This document shows, one piece after another, positions 34,146 through 43,301 of a stretch of 64,000 nt of DNA. A model generated the notes under the pieces. The model was not told where the DNA came from. It saw only the letters and a program-made list of their open reading frames with translations, and made no database searches. The stretch is from the NCBI GenBank assembly GCA_049595035.1, contig JBMYKD010000003.1:1-64000 (forward strand), in the 5' to 3' direction. Position 1 is the stretch's first letter. Each line of letters begins with the position of its first letter. The stretch is from UBA12202 sp049595035. Lineage in GTDB: Bacteria > Pseudomonadota > Alphaproteobacteria > Puniceispirillales > UBA1172. Position numbers and translations under genes: made by a program.

Positions 34146-34822
34146 GCGTAGCACCAAAACGCAAAACCCATCATCTGACCATACCGGTCACTGCATCGGA
34201 TATAGCGATGCTGAAACCGGGTGATATCGTCTATCTGGAAGGGGTTGTCTATACTGCCAGAGAAGGGGTTTATCATCGGGTGCTGGAAAAGAAACAGCCC
34301 TTGCCATTGCCGGATTTATCCCCGATCAGCAATGTTAATTTTCACTGCTCACCAGCGGCGGCCATATCTGATGATGGCAGTTATATGATTGGTGGTGTGA
34401 CGGCAACGGCATCTTTCCGGTTTTCAAAATGGATGGAACGCTGGATAGACCTGACCAATACCAAGATTGTTATTGGAAAGGGGGGAATGCCAAAAGAAGA
34501 TTATACCCATATTCTTGCCCCCAGAGGTGCTGTCTATCTGACCACGGTGGGATATGGCACTGGCGCATTGCTTGGGCGCGGTGTGACCAGTGTAAAGGAT
34601 GTCTTCTGGCTGGATGATCTAGGCATCGCACAGGCCATGTGGATGTTTAATGTCAAGGATTTTGGCCCGTTTATTGTTGATAGTGATATTGAGGGTAATT
34701 CCCTATTTGCAGAACATAATGAAACCATCGCTGAAAACATTAATGCGCTTTATGAAGGATTAAAGCCACCCGCATTAAGTCGCTATGGAGAAACCGACGA
34801 CCGTAAAGATGAGGTTATGTAA
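34142..34822 (+). CDS. Class I fumarase/tartrate dehydratase-like beta subunit
   Basis: Small subunit of the Fe-S hydro-lyase. ATG 34142 overlaps the alpha stop (ATGA) and gives 226 residues. KPGDIVYLEGVVYTAREGVY at about residues 20-40, then IVIGKGGMP and AVYLTTVGYGTGALLGR, are recognisable family segments. The conserved substrate loop GPTTSxRM is altered, reading GGVTATASFRFSKWM. This departure, together with the atypical flavoprotein, suggests a substituted dicarboxylate rather than fumarate as substrate; that is inference. Confidence 0.82.
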   Translation: MSVAPKRKTHHLTIPVTASDIAMLKPGDIVYLEGVVYTAREGVYHRVLEKKQPLPLPDLSPISNVNFHCSPAAAISDDGSYMIGGVTATASFRFSKWMERWIDLTNTKIVIGKGGMPKEDYTHILAPRGAVYLTTVGYGTGALLGRGVTSVKDVFWLDDLGIAQAMWMFNVKDFGPFIVDSDIEGNSLFAEHNETIAENINALYEGLKPPALSRYGETDDRKDEVM

Positions 34823-34830
34823 ATAAAGCC

Positions 34831-35706
34831 ATGCCAGATATTAAAACACTAGAAATTTTCCGGAGCATTGCGGATTTAGGAAGTTTCCAAGCCGCTGCAA
34901 GAAATATGGGATTATCGCTATCAGCGATTAGCCTGCAAATGAAACGGCTGGAAGAATTTGCACAGCTCAAGCTATTTGATCGCAGTAAGAAACCGCCGCG
35001 CCTGACTCGTGACGGGCTTGTTTATCTGGATAAGATTGATGCGGTGCTTGATCAATGGCAGGAACTGGAACCGGCAAATATGTCTCACCAGCATCAGAAG
35101 CAATTGACGATTGGCACGGTACATTCGGTGCTGAGTTCGTTTTTGCCTTTGGCATTAAAAACATTCCGTCAGAAAATGCCAGATTTGGATATTATTGTCA
35201 GACTGGATGAAAGCTTTGAACTGGAGGCAGAATTACAGGCGGGAACGATAGACGCCGCTATCATTAGCCGGCCGGGGAAAAGCATGGCGGATATTATCTA
35301 TCATTCGTTGAAAGAAGAAAATCTGGTGCTAATTACAGGGCCTAATGTCGTTGGTGATAACGTTAAGGAGATATTTCGGGATAATCCCTATGTGCGGTTT
35401 AACCGGTCGGCCCGGGTGTCGCTGAAAATTGATAAATGGTTTGAAAAAATGGGGCTGACCGTTGAATCCGGGATGGAAATTGATACCCTGGAAGGGGTTA
35501 TTGCGCTTGTTCATGCGGAACTGGGTGTGTCTATTGTTCCTATGGTATCTTCACGGTTATTCCCGTCTGATATGCGGATTATCCCACTTAAAGATTCCAG
35601 CAAACGTGAAGTTGTGCTGGCTGTTCCCCGCATTAACCGTAATAATACCATTATCCATGGTCTGCTGGAATGTTGTAAAAAAGCCATTGACGATGAAACC
35701 CAGTGA
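34831..35706 (+). CDS. LysR-family transcriptional regulator
   Basis: A 291-residue LysR-type regulator. The winged helix-turn-helix is at about residues 1-60 (FRSIADLGSFQAAARNMGLS, then AISLQMKRLEEF), and a periplasmic-binding-like effector domain follows (about 90-285). The gene is only 8 bases after the fumarase-like beta gene and in the same direction, so it is probably part of the operon and may act on the dyad at 29985. The inducer is presumably the dicarboxylate handled by the cluster. Confidence 0.9.
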   Translation: MPDIKTLEIFRSIADLGSFQAAARNMGLSLSAISLQMKRLEEFAQLKLFDRSKKPPRLTRDGLVYLDKIDAVLDQWQELEPANMSHQHQKQLTIGTVHSVLSSFLPLALKTFRQKMPDLDIIVRLDESFELEAELQAGTIDAAIISRPGKSMADIIYHSLKEENLVLITGPNVVGDNVKEIFRDNPYVRFNRSARVSLKIDKWFEKMGLTVESGMEIDTLEGVIALVHAELGVSIVPMVSSRLFPSDMRIIPLKDSSKREVVLAVPRINRNNTIIHGLLECCKKAIDDETQ

Positions 35707-35764
35707 TGATGTGTTAATATAGTCTCATTTAATTATGCATGATGAAAATAGAAAAGAGGATCCC

Positions 35765-36571
35765 GTGGCTAAAAAATACAATCGACTTCTTCTGACCGGT
35801 GCCGCAGGGGCACTAGGAACAGAATTACGCTCAACGCTCAACAAATATGCTGAACATGTGCGGCTTAGTGATCAGGTGGATATTGATAATTGTGCCGCTC
35901 ATGAAGAGTTTGTTAAGGCTGATCTGGCCGATATGGACGCTATGATTGCCCTCACCAAAGATGTTGATGTTGTTGTTCATATGGGTGGACAGGCGCGCGA
36001 AGGGGCATGGGAAACCGTTTTAAATTCCAATATTATCGGTGTCTATAATCTTTATGAAGGCTGCCGGAAGAATGGCGTTAAGCGTGTGATCTGGGCAAGT
36101 TCAGTGCATACCATCGGATATTATCCGCGCACGGAAGTTGTGGATTCGAAATCACCGGTCAGACCAGATAGCAATTATGGTGTATCTAAAGTTTATGGTG
36201 AGGCAACAGCCCAATATTACTGGGATAAATACGGGATTGAAAGCGTATCGGTCCGGATTTATTCCTGTTTCCCGGAACCGCTGGATCGCCGTATGCTTAC
36301 AACCTGGCTAAGCTATAATGATTTGCGGCTACTGATTGACCGATGCCTATGGGCGCCATCTGTGCGGCATACCATTATTTATGGGGTGTCCAATAATACC
36401 TCTGTTCTGATTGATAATCATCATGCCAGACATATCGGGTTTCATCCGCAGGACACGTCAGAAATCTATCGTGAAAAGGTTGAAGCAAATACGCCTGAAC
36501 CAGACCCGAAAAGTGACGTGATTGCCCGTCATGGTGGTCAGTTCACGGTTGATCAGCATTTTGATGATTAA
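35765..36571 (+). CDS. Uronate dehydrogenase-like NAD-dependent SDR
   Basis: Extended short-chain dehydrogenase/reductase resembling uronate dehydrogenase (Udh), which oxidises galacturonate or glucuronate to the aldarolactone. A GTG start at 35765 is preferred because AGAGGA lies 5 bases before it; an ATG at 35735 has no ribosome binding site. The 268 residues show RLLLTGAAGALGTELR (NAD site), SSVHTIGYYPRTEVVDSKSP and the catalytic YGVSK. Later DTSEIYREKVEA and the HGGQFTV end also fit Udh. It could produce dicarboxylic sugar acids, but no further sugar-acid genes are nearby. Confidence 0.8.
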   Translation: MAKKYNRLLLTGAAGALGTELRSTLNKYAEHVRLSDQVDIDNCAAHEEFVKADLADMDAMIALTKDVDVVVHMGGQAREGAWETVLNSNIIGVYNLYEGCRKNGVKRVIWASSVHTIGYYPRTEVVDSKSPVRPDSNYGVSKVYGEATAQYYWDKYGIESVSVRIYSCFPEPLDRRMLTTWLSYNDLRLLIDRCLWAPSVRHTIIYGVSNNTSVLIDNHHARHIGFHPQDTSEIYREKVEANTPEPDPKSDVIARHGGQFTVDQHFDD

Positions 36572-36603
36572 TTCTGTTTTGATCTGGCAGTAAGGAAAAC
36601 ATC

Positions 36604-37200
36604 ATGAAACTATATGCTATGCACGGGGCGGGTTCGATTATTGCTGAAATCATGATGGAAGACATGGAATTAGGCTGTGATATTGTCTATCCCACGGATA
36701 GCGACAGGCAATCGGACGCGTTTCGGGCGATATCGCCTTATGGCCGTATTCCGGTTCTTGTGACAGATGATGACCAGCCCATATTTGAAAGCCTTGCTAT
36801 CATTTTGATGCTTCTGCAACATGATACAGATCACAAACTGGCACCAGCTCAAGATGATCCATCCTATGCCCAGTTCTTATCGTGGCTAACATATCTGGCA
36901 ACAACGCTTTATCCGGCGGTGTTGCGGTTCCATTATCCTGACCGTTATGGAGATGCGGAAACGGTAAAATCCGTGGCACTTGCAGAAATGCGGCTGATCT
37001 ATGATCATATTGAAAAATTACCTGATGCGTTTTTGGCTGGTGCCAGCATGACGGTTGCCGATGACTATCTATACATGCTGTTAACATGGGATGAACATTT
37101 GGAAGACAGCCTGTCGGGACGCCCGAAACTGCAATCCATCCATGATCAGGTGGTTGGCCGTCCGGCGGTTCAGAAAGTTATGGCCAGACAGGAAGATTAG
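36604..37200 (+). CDS. Glutathione S-transferase family protein
   Basis: A 198-residue GST-fold protein: thioredoxin-like N-domain (MKLYAMHGAGS at the glutathione end, YGRIPVLVTDDDQPIFESLA with the cis-Pro and ES motif) and a helical C-domain. It follows the uronate dehydrogenase gene by 32 bases and may be co-transcribed. The substrate is not readable. It converges on the TPP-enzyme gene. Confidence 0.85.
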   Translation: MKLYAMHGAGSIIAEIMMEDMELGCDIVYPTDSDRQSDAFRAISPYGRIPVLVTDDDQPIFESLAIILMLLQHDTDHKLAPAQDDPSYAQFLSWLTYLATTLYPAVLRFHYPDRYGDAETVKSVALAEMRLIYDHIEKLPDAFLAGASMTVADDYLYMLLTWDEHLEDSLSGRPKLQSIHDQVVGRPAVQKVMARQED

Positions 37201-37254
37201 AACAAGAAGATGAAAACAGGAAGATGAGTACAGGATAGGGTGATCGCTTGAACA

Positions 37255-38883
37255 TCAGAAAGATGGAGCAGCTATCCCAGACATCAGGATATTGATCACC
37301 GATACCCCCTGATAGGCCATGGCATCACGCATGGCCGAAGCCATCTGGTCAGGGTGATCAACCAGAACGCCTTTCGCCCCAAAGCCGGCGGCAATAAGAT
37401 CATATCGGGTATCTGCATCCAGATCGCAAGCATGGACACGGTCTTCACCATACCTATTTTTCTGAATCTCGACTTCAGCCCCCCAGCGATAATCATTGCC
37501 GATGATAAAAGTAATGGGCAGATGTGCCCGTCTGGCGGTTTCCAGTTCTGGCAGGTGAAACCCTGAACTGCCATCACCCATGAACGCCACAACATGTCTG
37601 TCAGGATTAGCAATGGCTATGCCGATAGCTTGCGGTAGGCCGCCGCCAATACCGCCTGATATGCCATTGGTATAGGTATGGGCCGTTATCGCCAGAGGAT
37701 CAGGCAATCCGGCTTGCACCCATTGCCCAAACTCACCCCCGTCACATACGATGAGTGGTGGGTGTTCCGTATCAATGCAATCAGCAAAATGATGCATAAT
37801 CATGGCTGGTGTGATGCTGGTCGGGTCTTTTGCCGTTGTTCCGGTTTTAGTGATAGCATCAGGCCGCTTTACCAATGATTTATGAACAGAGGTTTTCCAT
37901 GCGGAAGATCGCCGCCGTAAACTGGATCTGGCCAGGGCCTGCATAGCCAGTAAAGGATCAGCAATACAGCCCCAGACCATTTTGTTGTGAAAAATCTGAT
38001 TACAAAGGGTGACGGTATCGGATTGGGCGGCGCATGCCACAATTTTTGCATGTGGCATGATATCTGCCGCCCCGAACCCAAGGGTAAAATCAGGAGCTTT
38101 ATCAATCAGGATGATCCCATCAGCCGCATGCAGGATATCTGTGATTTTTCCCAGCATCGGGTCACGCAACCCCCGCGGACTTGTTAGGGAAATCACCGGA
38201 ATGTGATGCGTGTCTGATATCTGCCTGATCACATCATGATGACGATTTGGAGCAATAGTCGCGCCTGTTATGATCAGGGGTTTTTCAAAATCATCTATGG
38301 CTCGCAAAATAACATTCAGATCAGGTGCTGAAATATCAAAACTGCTGTCTTCTGGCATATCTGCTTGAGAAAATAATGATGGCTGTGCCGGTTCTATCAG
38401 CATATCTTCGGGGATAGCCAGATGAACAGGGCCATGCCGACCAGATCGGGCAATTCGCATAGCTTCGCTAATCGCATCCCCAATGGAAGTGCTGTTTGTC
38501 AATCGCCAGCTTTCCTTTGTTAGTTCGGCAGAAATTGCCGTCTGGTTAAGTTCCTGAAAGGCTAACCTGCCATCCATATTCTGGGGGCTGTCACCAGTGA
38601 TCAGAACAACGGGAGATTCCGATGCTTTCAGGCTGAACAAAGGGCCCATGGCAGTAGTAAAACCGGGCCCTGCCGTACATAAAGCAATGCCTGTGCGGCC
38701 ACTTGAACGGGCATAGCCATCAGCCATGAAAACAGCCCCGCCTTCATGCCGGGAATGGATAATGCGGATATCTTTATCCAAAGCCGCATCATAGATCGAC
38801 ATGATCTGATTGCCAGAAAGCGAAAAGATAGTATCTGTGCCAGCCTCGATGATGGTATCAATAATTTGGTCAGCAATACGCAT
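37255..38883 (-). CDS. Thiamine-diphosphate-dependent enzyme (acetolactate synthase-like)
   Basis: A 542-residue ThDP enzyme of the acetolactate synthase/oxalyl-CoA decarboxylase superfamily. The ATG at 38883 is chosen; the longer frame begins with TTG at 38901 and has no ribosome binding site. The catalytic Glu47 is in SRHEGGAVFMADGYARSSGR, and the ThDP/Mg motif GDGSSGFHLPELETARR runs to IGNDYRWGAE (GND in place of the usual NN). Glu47 argues against glyoxylate carboligase, which has Val there. It is divergent from a beta-hydroxyacid dehydrogenase. The substrate is unknown; true anabolic ALS would usually have a small-subunit gene next to it, which is absent. Confidence 0.8.
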   Translation of the reverse strand: MRIADQIIDTIIEAGTDTIFSLSGNQIMSIYDAALDKDIRIIHSRHEGGAVFMADGYARSSGRTGIALCTAGPGFTTAMGPLFSLKASESPVVLITGDSPQNMDGRLAFQELNQTAISAELTKESWRLTNSTSIGDAISEAMRIARSGRHGPVHLAIPEDMLIEPAQPSLFSQADMPEDSSFDISAPDLNVILRAIDDFEKPLIITGATIAPNRHHDVIRQISDTHHIPVISLTSPRGLRDPMLGKITDILHAADGIILIDKAPDFTLGFGAADIMPHAKIVACAAQSDTVTLCNQIFHNKMVWGCIADPLLAMQALARSSLRRRSSAWKTSVHKSLVKRPDAITKTGTTAKDPTSITPAMIMHHFADCIDTEHPPLIVCDGGEFGQWVQAGLPDPLAITAHTYTNGISGGIGGGLPQAIGIAIANPDRHVVAFMGDGSSGFHLPELETARRAHLPITFIIGNDYRWGAEVEIQKNRYGEDRVHACDLDADTRYDLIAAGFGAKGVLVDHPDQMASAMRDAMAYQGVSVINILMSGIAAPSF

Positions 38884-38977
38884 TAATATTTTATTAAACA
38901 ATATGGATTAGGATTAACAGCAACATAAGAACAATATAGAAATTAATAAAGGAAAAAAGTTTAATAAAGGGAATGTC

Positions 38978-39865
38978 ATGATAAAAAAAATAGGTTGTAT
39001 CGGGCTTGGGGTTATGGGGGCACCCATAGCCATGCATCTGATCCGGGCAGGATTTGATGTGCGTGGCTATGCCAGACGGGCAGATTTTTTTGAAACAGAT
39101 GGGGCAGAGTTAATCAAGGCCGGACTTACCCCGTCTGATCATCCGGCGGCTATGGCGGCTGATGTGGATGTGATTATTACCAATGTGATTTCGGGCGAAG
39201 ATGTGCATGAAGTGCTAATCAGTCATGAACAGGCAGTCTGTCATGGGGCGCATGATGGTCTTATCGTCATGGATCACAGCACCATAGCCCCGGATATGAC
39301 CCGTCAGATCGGTCAGGTGATGAAGGATCATGGAATAGGCTGGGTTGATGCGCCGGTATCAGGTGGCGGCATAGGCGCTGTTGCGGGAACACTCGTATCC
39401 ATGCTTGGCGGTGATGAAAGCCATGTTAAGGCAGTAATACCGGTGCTATCTGCCTATACAAGTGGCCACAGGCATATAGGCGGGATAGGTGCGGGGCAGG
39501 TGGCAAAATTATGCAATCAGATTGCGCAAGTTGTCACCATTCAAGGGGTGGCGGAAGCGATGCAGTTTGCGGCTATTCATGAAACCGACCAGAACGCGGT
39601 GCTGGATGTGATGATGCAGGGGTTTGCCAGTAGCCGCATGCTGGAATTGATGGCGCCAAAAATGATAGCTGATGATTTTTCACCGGGGATGGAATCACGG
39701 CTTCATGCCAAGGATCTGGATGTTGCTTGCAAAGCGGCAAAACAAAATCAACAGACTCTGCCCGCCACGGAACTGGTTTTAGCTATTCTTCATGCCATAC
39801 AGGAAAACGGATGGAATAAAAAAGATACGTCTATCCTCTATCAGTATTTAAAAAAATATCATTGA
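38978..39865 (+). CDS. Beta-hydroxyacid dehydrogenase (3-hydroxyisobutyrate/tartronate semialdehyde type)
   Basis: NAD(P)-dependent reductase/dehydrogenase, 295 residues. It opens with the Rossmann motif GCIGLGVMGAPIAMHLIRAG. The substrate-site signature is WVDAPVSGGGIGAVAGTLVS (about 126-145), followed by the catalytic Lys segment GIGAGQVAKLCNQIA. Several semialdehydes or hydroxyacids are possible substrates (3-hydroxyisobutyrate, tartronate semialdehyde, others). AAGGG precedes the ATG. The divergent TPP enzyme gene may share its pathway. Confidence 0.88.
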   Translation: MIKKIGCIGLGVMGAPIAMHLIRAGFDVRGYARRADFFETDGAELIKAGLTPSDHPAAMAADVDVIITNVISGEDVHEVLISHEQAVCHGAHDGLIVMDHSTIAPDMTRQIGQVMKDHGIGWVDAPVSGGGIGAVAGTLVSMLGGDESHVKAVIPVLSAYTSGHRHIGGIGAGQVAKLCNQIAQVVTIQGVAEAMQFAAIHETDQNAVLDVMMQGFASSRMLELMAPKMIADDFSPGMESRLHAKDLDVACKAAKQNQQTLPATELVLAILHAIQENGWNKKDTSILYQYLKKYH

Positions 39866-39943
39866 AAACTTGTCTTATAAGAATTCTGCACCATTTCTAT
39901 CAGTGCAACAGTTTATATGCACAAAATGAGTTTGATTAAATCT

Positions 39944-39965
39944 GCCCCCGTCATTATTGCGGGGC
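39944..39965 (+). promoter_or_regulatory. Hairpin in the cold-shock gene leader
   Basis: CCCCG and CGGGG (within 39946-39964) can pair around a 9-base loop, ending 9 bases before the ribosome binding site of the cold-shock gene. Cold-shock mRNAs often have structured leaders that alter translation with temperature. There is no T-run, so it is not an intrinsic terminator. Confidence 0.4.
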
Positions 39966-39983
39966 CAAACGACAAGGTAATGA

Positions 39984-40196
39984 ATGATGTCTAAAGGTAA
40001 AGTGAAATGGTTCAACACAACCAAAGGCTATGGATTTATCGAGCCCGATGAAGGCGGTTCTGATGCCTTTGTCCATATCAGTTCCGTTCAGGAAGCTGGT
40101 TTATCCGAACTGGTAGAAGGACAAGCTGTGGAATATGACATGGCTGAAGCTAAAAATGGCAAATTGTGCGCCATGAATATTAAGGTGTCGGAATAG
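39984..40196 (+). CDS. Cold-shock-domain protein CspA family
   Basis: A 70-residue single cold-shock domain that binds single-stranded RNA/DNA. RNP1 is KGYGFIEPD and RNP2 is DAFVHISSVQ. The start MMSKGKVKWFNTTKGYGFIE is standard; either of the first two ATGs (39984 or 39987) could be used, with AAGG upstream. The leader of about 118 bases after the preceding gene contains a GC-rich hairpin. It is a single-gene unit converging on a DMT transporter gene. Confidence 0.96.
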   Translation: MMSKGKVKWFNTTKGYGFIEPDEGGSDAFVHISSVQEAGLSELVEGQAVEYDMAEAKNGKLCAMNIKVSE

Positions 40197-40224
40197 AAAC
40201 CGCACCTGTCAGAATGATTTTTGT

Positions 40225-41115
40225 CTAGCGTCGCTGGGCTATATAAAGCCCAGTAAACACCACGGCTAGTGAAATCAGATGGTATAGCCCCATCTGTTCA
40301 TGCAAAAGCTGTATTCCTAGAAATGCCGAAAACACCGGTACAAGGTTGGTAAACATACCAGCCTTGCTAGACCCTATTTTATCAACTCCCTGCATGAACC
40401 AGACTTGTGACAGAAACGATGGTGCAATCGCAACATAAAGCAGAATGAGCCATCCATTTATCGATGGAAAAATAAGAGTGTTTGTCAATGCCTCACCAAT
40501 AGTAAAGGGCAATGATGCGATAAAGGCGAATATCGCCAGTATACCCATCATGGTAATGCTATCCACCGCTGGCCGTTTTGATAACCCCAGCGTATATCCG
40601 GCATAGCATAAACACCCAACCATCATGATCAGATCACCATGATTAAAGGTCATGTTAAGTATTGTTTCTATTGACCCTTTGGCAATAACGATTGCTGCAC
40701 CCGCCATGGCAATCAACAGCCCTATACATTGCAACATACTCACCGGCGTCCGGAAAATGAGCAACCCCACTAGCATGATGATGGCGGGAATAGTGCTCTG
40801 CATAAGGCCGAGATTGATAGCACTTGTGCTATGGGCGGCCAGATAGAACATAATGTTGAACCCGCTTAACCCGAACCCCATCGCCAGCAACCATGGCCAT
40901 CTGTTTTTACAGCTATCAAGGGCATCTATAATCCGGCGCGGATAAATAGCCATCAACATGACGGCTACCATAAACCAGCGCGTGCTGACCAGCATCATAG
41001 GGGATATCTCGCCGACCGCTACCCGGGCAGCAATGGTATTCCCGCCCCAGCCTAACGCTGCTAAAGACAAAAGGATGGGCGCGCTGAATAAAACCCGTTT
41101 GGTCATTGCCAGCAT
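40225..41115 (-). CDS. DMT-superfamily (EamA) transporter
   Basis: A 297-residue inner-membrane transporter with about ten helices in two EamA halves (start MLAMTKRVLFSAPILLSLAA, then GWGGNTIAARVAVGEISPMM). ATG 41115 is selected because GGGAG lies 9 bases upstream and the longer frame (to 41187) overlaps the previous gene. It is probably an amino acid or metabolite exporter; the substrate is unknown. It follows the flavodoxin-like gene by 4 bases. Confidence 0.87.
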   Translation of the reverse strand: MLAMTKRVLFSAPILLSLAALGWGGNTIAARVAVGEISPMMLVSTRWFMVAVMLMAIYPRRIIDALDSCKNRWPWLLAMGFGLSGFNIMFYLAAHSTSAINLGLMQSTIPAIIMLVGLLIFRTPVSMLQCIGLLIAMAGAAIVIAKGSIETILNMTFNHGDLIMMVGCLCYAGYTLGLSKRPAVDSITMMGILAIFAFIASLPFTIGEALTNTLIFPSINGWLILLYVAIAPSFLSQVWFMQGVDKIGSSKAGMFTNLVPVFSAFLGIQLLHEQMGLYHLISLAVVFTGLYIAQRR

Positions 41116-41119
41116 CTGT

Positions 41120-41584
41120 CTAAGCTCCCATTTCAACACGCAGTGCAAGTCCAAGTGCCAAGGTTTCGACCGCATCGATAAAGTCATTTTTCCAGATACC
41201 GTGGCAGATGAGGATATCGTTCATTAATCGCCAGCGCAGTCCGGTTAGTATCGCTTCCATTGATGTTTTTGTGGCTGTTCCATCAAGTCCGGCGCGAATA
41301 TATACCGCGACTGGCTTGCCGGCGGTAATTTCTAAAAGATCGTTATAGCACCGGTCAAACACATCTTTGGTCAGGCCGGCCATATAGCCAATATTTTCAG
41401 TTGTCGAAATCAGCACACCACTTGCGGATATAATATCGCTGGCGATTACATCCAGAGGCTGTTTGCGGATAATCGAAATATCACTTTGATTTTTCATGCT
41501 AGTCATAGCCGCATCAGAAAGACGGGACGTATTTGCTGATGGCGAATGATCAATGAATAGAATATGTTTGTCTGAGTGGTGCAT
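41120..41584 (-). CDS. Flavodoxin-like/NAD(P)H-dependent oxidoreductase
   Basis: A 154-residue flavodoxin-fold protein. The start is ATG 41584; the longer open frame begins at a TTG. The N-terminal strand and loop HILFIDHSPSANTSRLSDAA resemble the FMN phosphate site, and STTENIGYMAGLTKDVFDRC is like the second FMN loop of this family. It is probably an FMN-binding reductase of small substrates. It is transcribed with the DMT transporter, away from pgi. Confidence 0.75.
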   Translation of the reverse strand: MHHSDKHILFIDHSPSANTSRLSDAAMTSMKNQSDISIIRKQPLDVIASDIISASGVLISTTENIGYMAGLTKDVFDRCYNDLLEITAGKPVAVYIRAGLDGTATKTSMEAILTGLRWRLMNDILICHGIWKNDFIDAVETLALGLALRVEMGA

Positions 41585-41720
41585 TAATCCAACATTACAA
41601 CAAATGAGAAAAAAATATAAACAGAACAAAAATGGCGGAATACACGACAGCAGACATAAAAATGTGATATAATGATATCTTAAAGGATTAATGTGAGAAT
41701 GCCAAGGCAGGGTTGATCAA

Positions 41721-43259
41721 GTGGTGTCGACAGTTAAAGAAAAATTGAAATCCAGTGCAGACAGCATTCCTGCTGATGGCTTATCCATGTCGCGTTTACT
41801 GGTTGATAGTGATAGAGAAGCGCGGTTGCGGTTAACCATAGAAGATATGGCGATTGACTTAACTCGCCAGAATGTAACCGATGATCACCTGCATCTATTG
41901 TTGCAATATGCTGATGAAATGCAGGTGATGGAAAAATGCCATGCCATGCTTGACGGGGATATCGTTAATCCAGCGGAACAGCGATCTGCCCTTCATGCCC
42001 ATTTGCGTGACCCTTCACAACCAATGGCACAATCCAGTGTCGATGCCATGGCTGGCCATATTGACCGGTTAATGGAAATGGGAATAACGGATATTGTATC
42101 CATTGGTATAGGGGGGTCTGATCTGGGGCCTGCTATGGCGGTGGCGGCTCTATCACCATATCATCAGGGGCCTGATATACATTTTGTCAGTAATCTTGAC
42201 CCGTCACAGATGGGGGATTGTCTGGCTGGGCTTGATCCCTCGACAACGGCTGTCCTTGTTATTTCCAAATCATTTTCGACGATGGAAACAATGGCAAATA
42301 TGGATATGGCAAAACGCTGGCTTGCTGATCATGAGCAGAATCCCTCAGGCCGGATGCTCGCCATTACATCAATGCCTGATAAAGCGGTTGATGCTGGATT
42401 TGAAAAGGATATGATATTAATCCTTGATGAAGCAATTGGTGGCCGGTATTCCATATGGTCAGTGGTCAGTTTCGGACTGATGCTAGCCATCGGCCCGACA
42501 GGATTCAGGGCAATGCTTGCCGGTGGGCATGCGGTTGACCAGCATATCCTATCCGTATCAAATCACCAGAACGCGCCGTTGAACATAGCATTAATGCGAT
42601 TCTGGAATACATCCATACTTGGCTATCAGGCAGAATCCTTATGCCCATATGATCAGCGATTAGCCCGATTCCCGGCATGGGTACAACAGCTGGAAATGGA
42701 ATCAAACGGGAAATCTGTTGATAGTGCGGGTGATCCGGTAAACGGATATACGGCGCCGATTATTTTCGGTGAACCGGGAAGTAATGCCCAGCACAGCTTT
42801 TTTCAGCATTTACATCAAAGCCCTATCATTACGCCAATTACCTTTATGGCACCGTTGCGGCCTTTGATGGCTGATGCCAGTATGGCTGCTGATCTGGTAG
42901 CAGATCATCATGATGCACTGGTCATCCAGATGCTTGCACAAGCAGATGCACTTGCCCTTGGCAGTAAAGATGGACCTTTCCCCGGAGGCCGCCCATCAAC
43001 CCTGATCACATGGCTTCAGGTGTCACCATATACCATGGGTCGGTTGTTTGCTCTGTTTGAATATGTCACAACCATGTCCGGATCATTATGGGGTCTCAAC
43101 AGTTTTGATCAGCCGGGGGTTGAGCTTGGAAAAATTCGGGCGAAAGCATACCAAAATATATATCGCGGGCATGATGAAACAGGCGATATAGAAACATCTT
43201 CGCGGCATATGTTTAAACAATTGCGGGACTTACGTTCCGGACCACAAATAAAATCTTGA
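41721..43259 (+). CDS. pgi: Glucose-6-phosphate isomerase
   Basis: Interconverts glucose-6-phosphate and fructose-6-phosphate. The protein has 512 residues from a GTG at 41721 (a second GTG follows directly). The sugar-phosphate loop is ISIGIGGSDLGPAMAVAAL-like (VSIGIGGSDLGPAMAV), signature 1 is IGGRYSIWSVVSFGLMLAIG, and signature 2 is GSLWGLNSFDQPGVELGK near the C-terminus. These match bacterial PGI. It is somewhat shorter than enterobacterial PGI (about 549), as in many alphaproteobacteria. It lies alone between the flavodoxin-like gene and the carnitine operon. Confidence 0.93.
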   Translation: MVSTVKEKLKSSADSIPADGLSMSRLLVDSDREARLRLTIEDMAIDLTRQNVTDDHLHLLLQYADEMQVMEKCHAMLDGDIVNPAEQRSALHAHLRDPSQPMAQSSVDAMAGHIDRLMEMGITDIVSIGIGGSDLGPAMAVAALSPYHQGPDIHFVSNLDPSQMGDCLAGLDPSTTAVLVISKSFSTMETMANMDMAKRWLADHEQNPSGRMLAITSMPDKAVDAGFEKDMILILDEAIGGRYSIWSVVSFGLMLAIGPTGFRAMLAGGHAVDQHILSVSNHQNAPLNIALMRFWNTSILGYQAESLCPYDQRLARFPAWVQQLEMESNGKSVDSAGDPVNGYTAPIIFGEPGSNAQHSFFQHLHQSPIITPITFMAPLRPLMADASMAADLVADHHDALVIQMLAQADALALGSKDGPFPGGRPSTLITWLQVSPYTMGRLFALFEYVTTMSGSLWGLNSFDQPGVELGKIRAKAYQNIYRGHDETGDIETSSRHMFKQLRDLRSGPQIKS

Positions 43260-43301
43260 TTTTGTCTGTAACAAGGCTCAAGGATATTTAAATGACTAGA
43301 T

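Noticed and set aside
37255..38883. Glyoxylate carboligase paired with tartronate semialdehyde reductase
   Set aside because: The residue at the catalytic position is Glu (SRHEGGA), while glyoxylate carboligase has Val; the genes are also divergent.
38883..38897. CtrA site TTAA-N7-TTAA upstream of the TPP enzyme gene
   Set aside because: The first TTAA overlaps the start codon and the whole stretch is A/T rich, so a chance match is likely.
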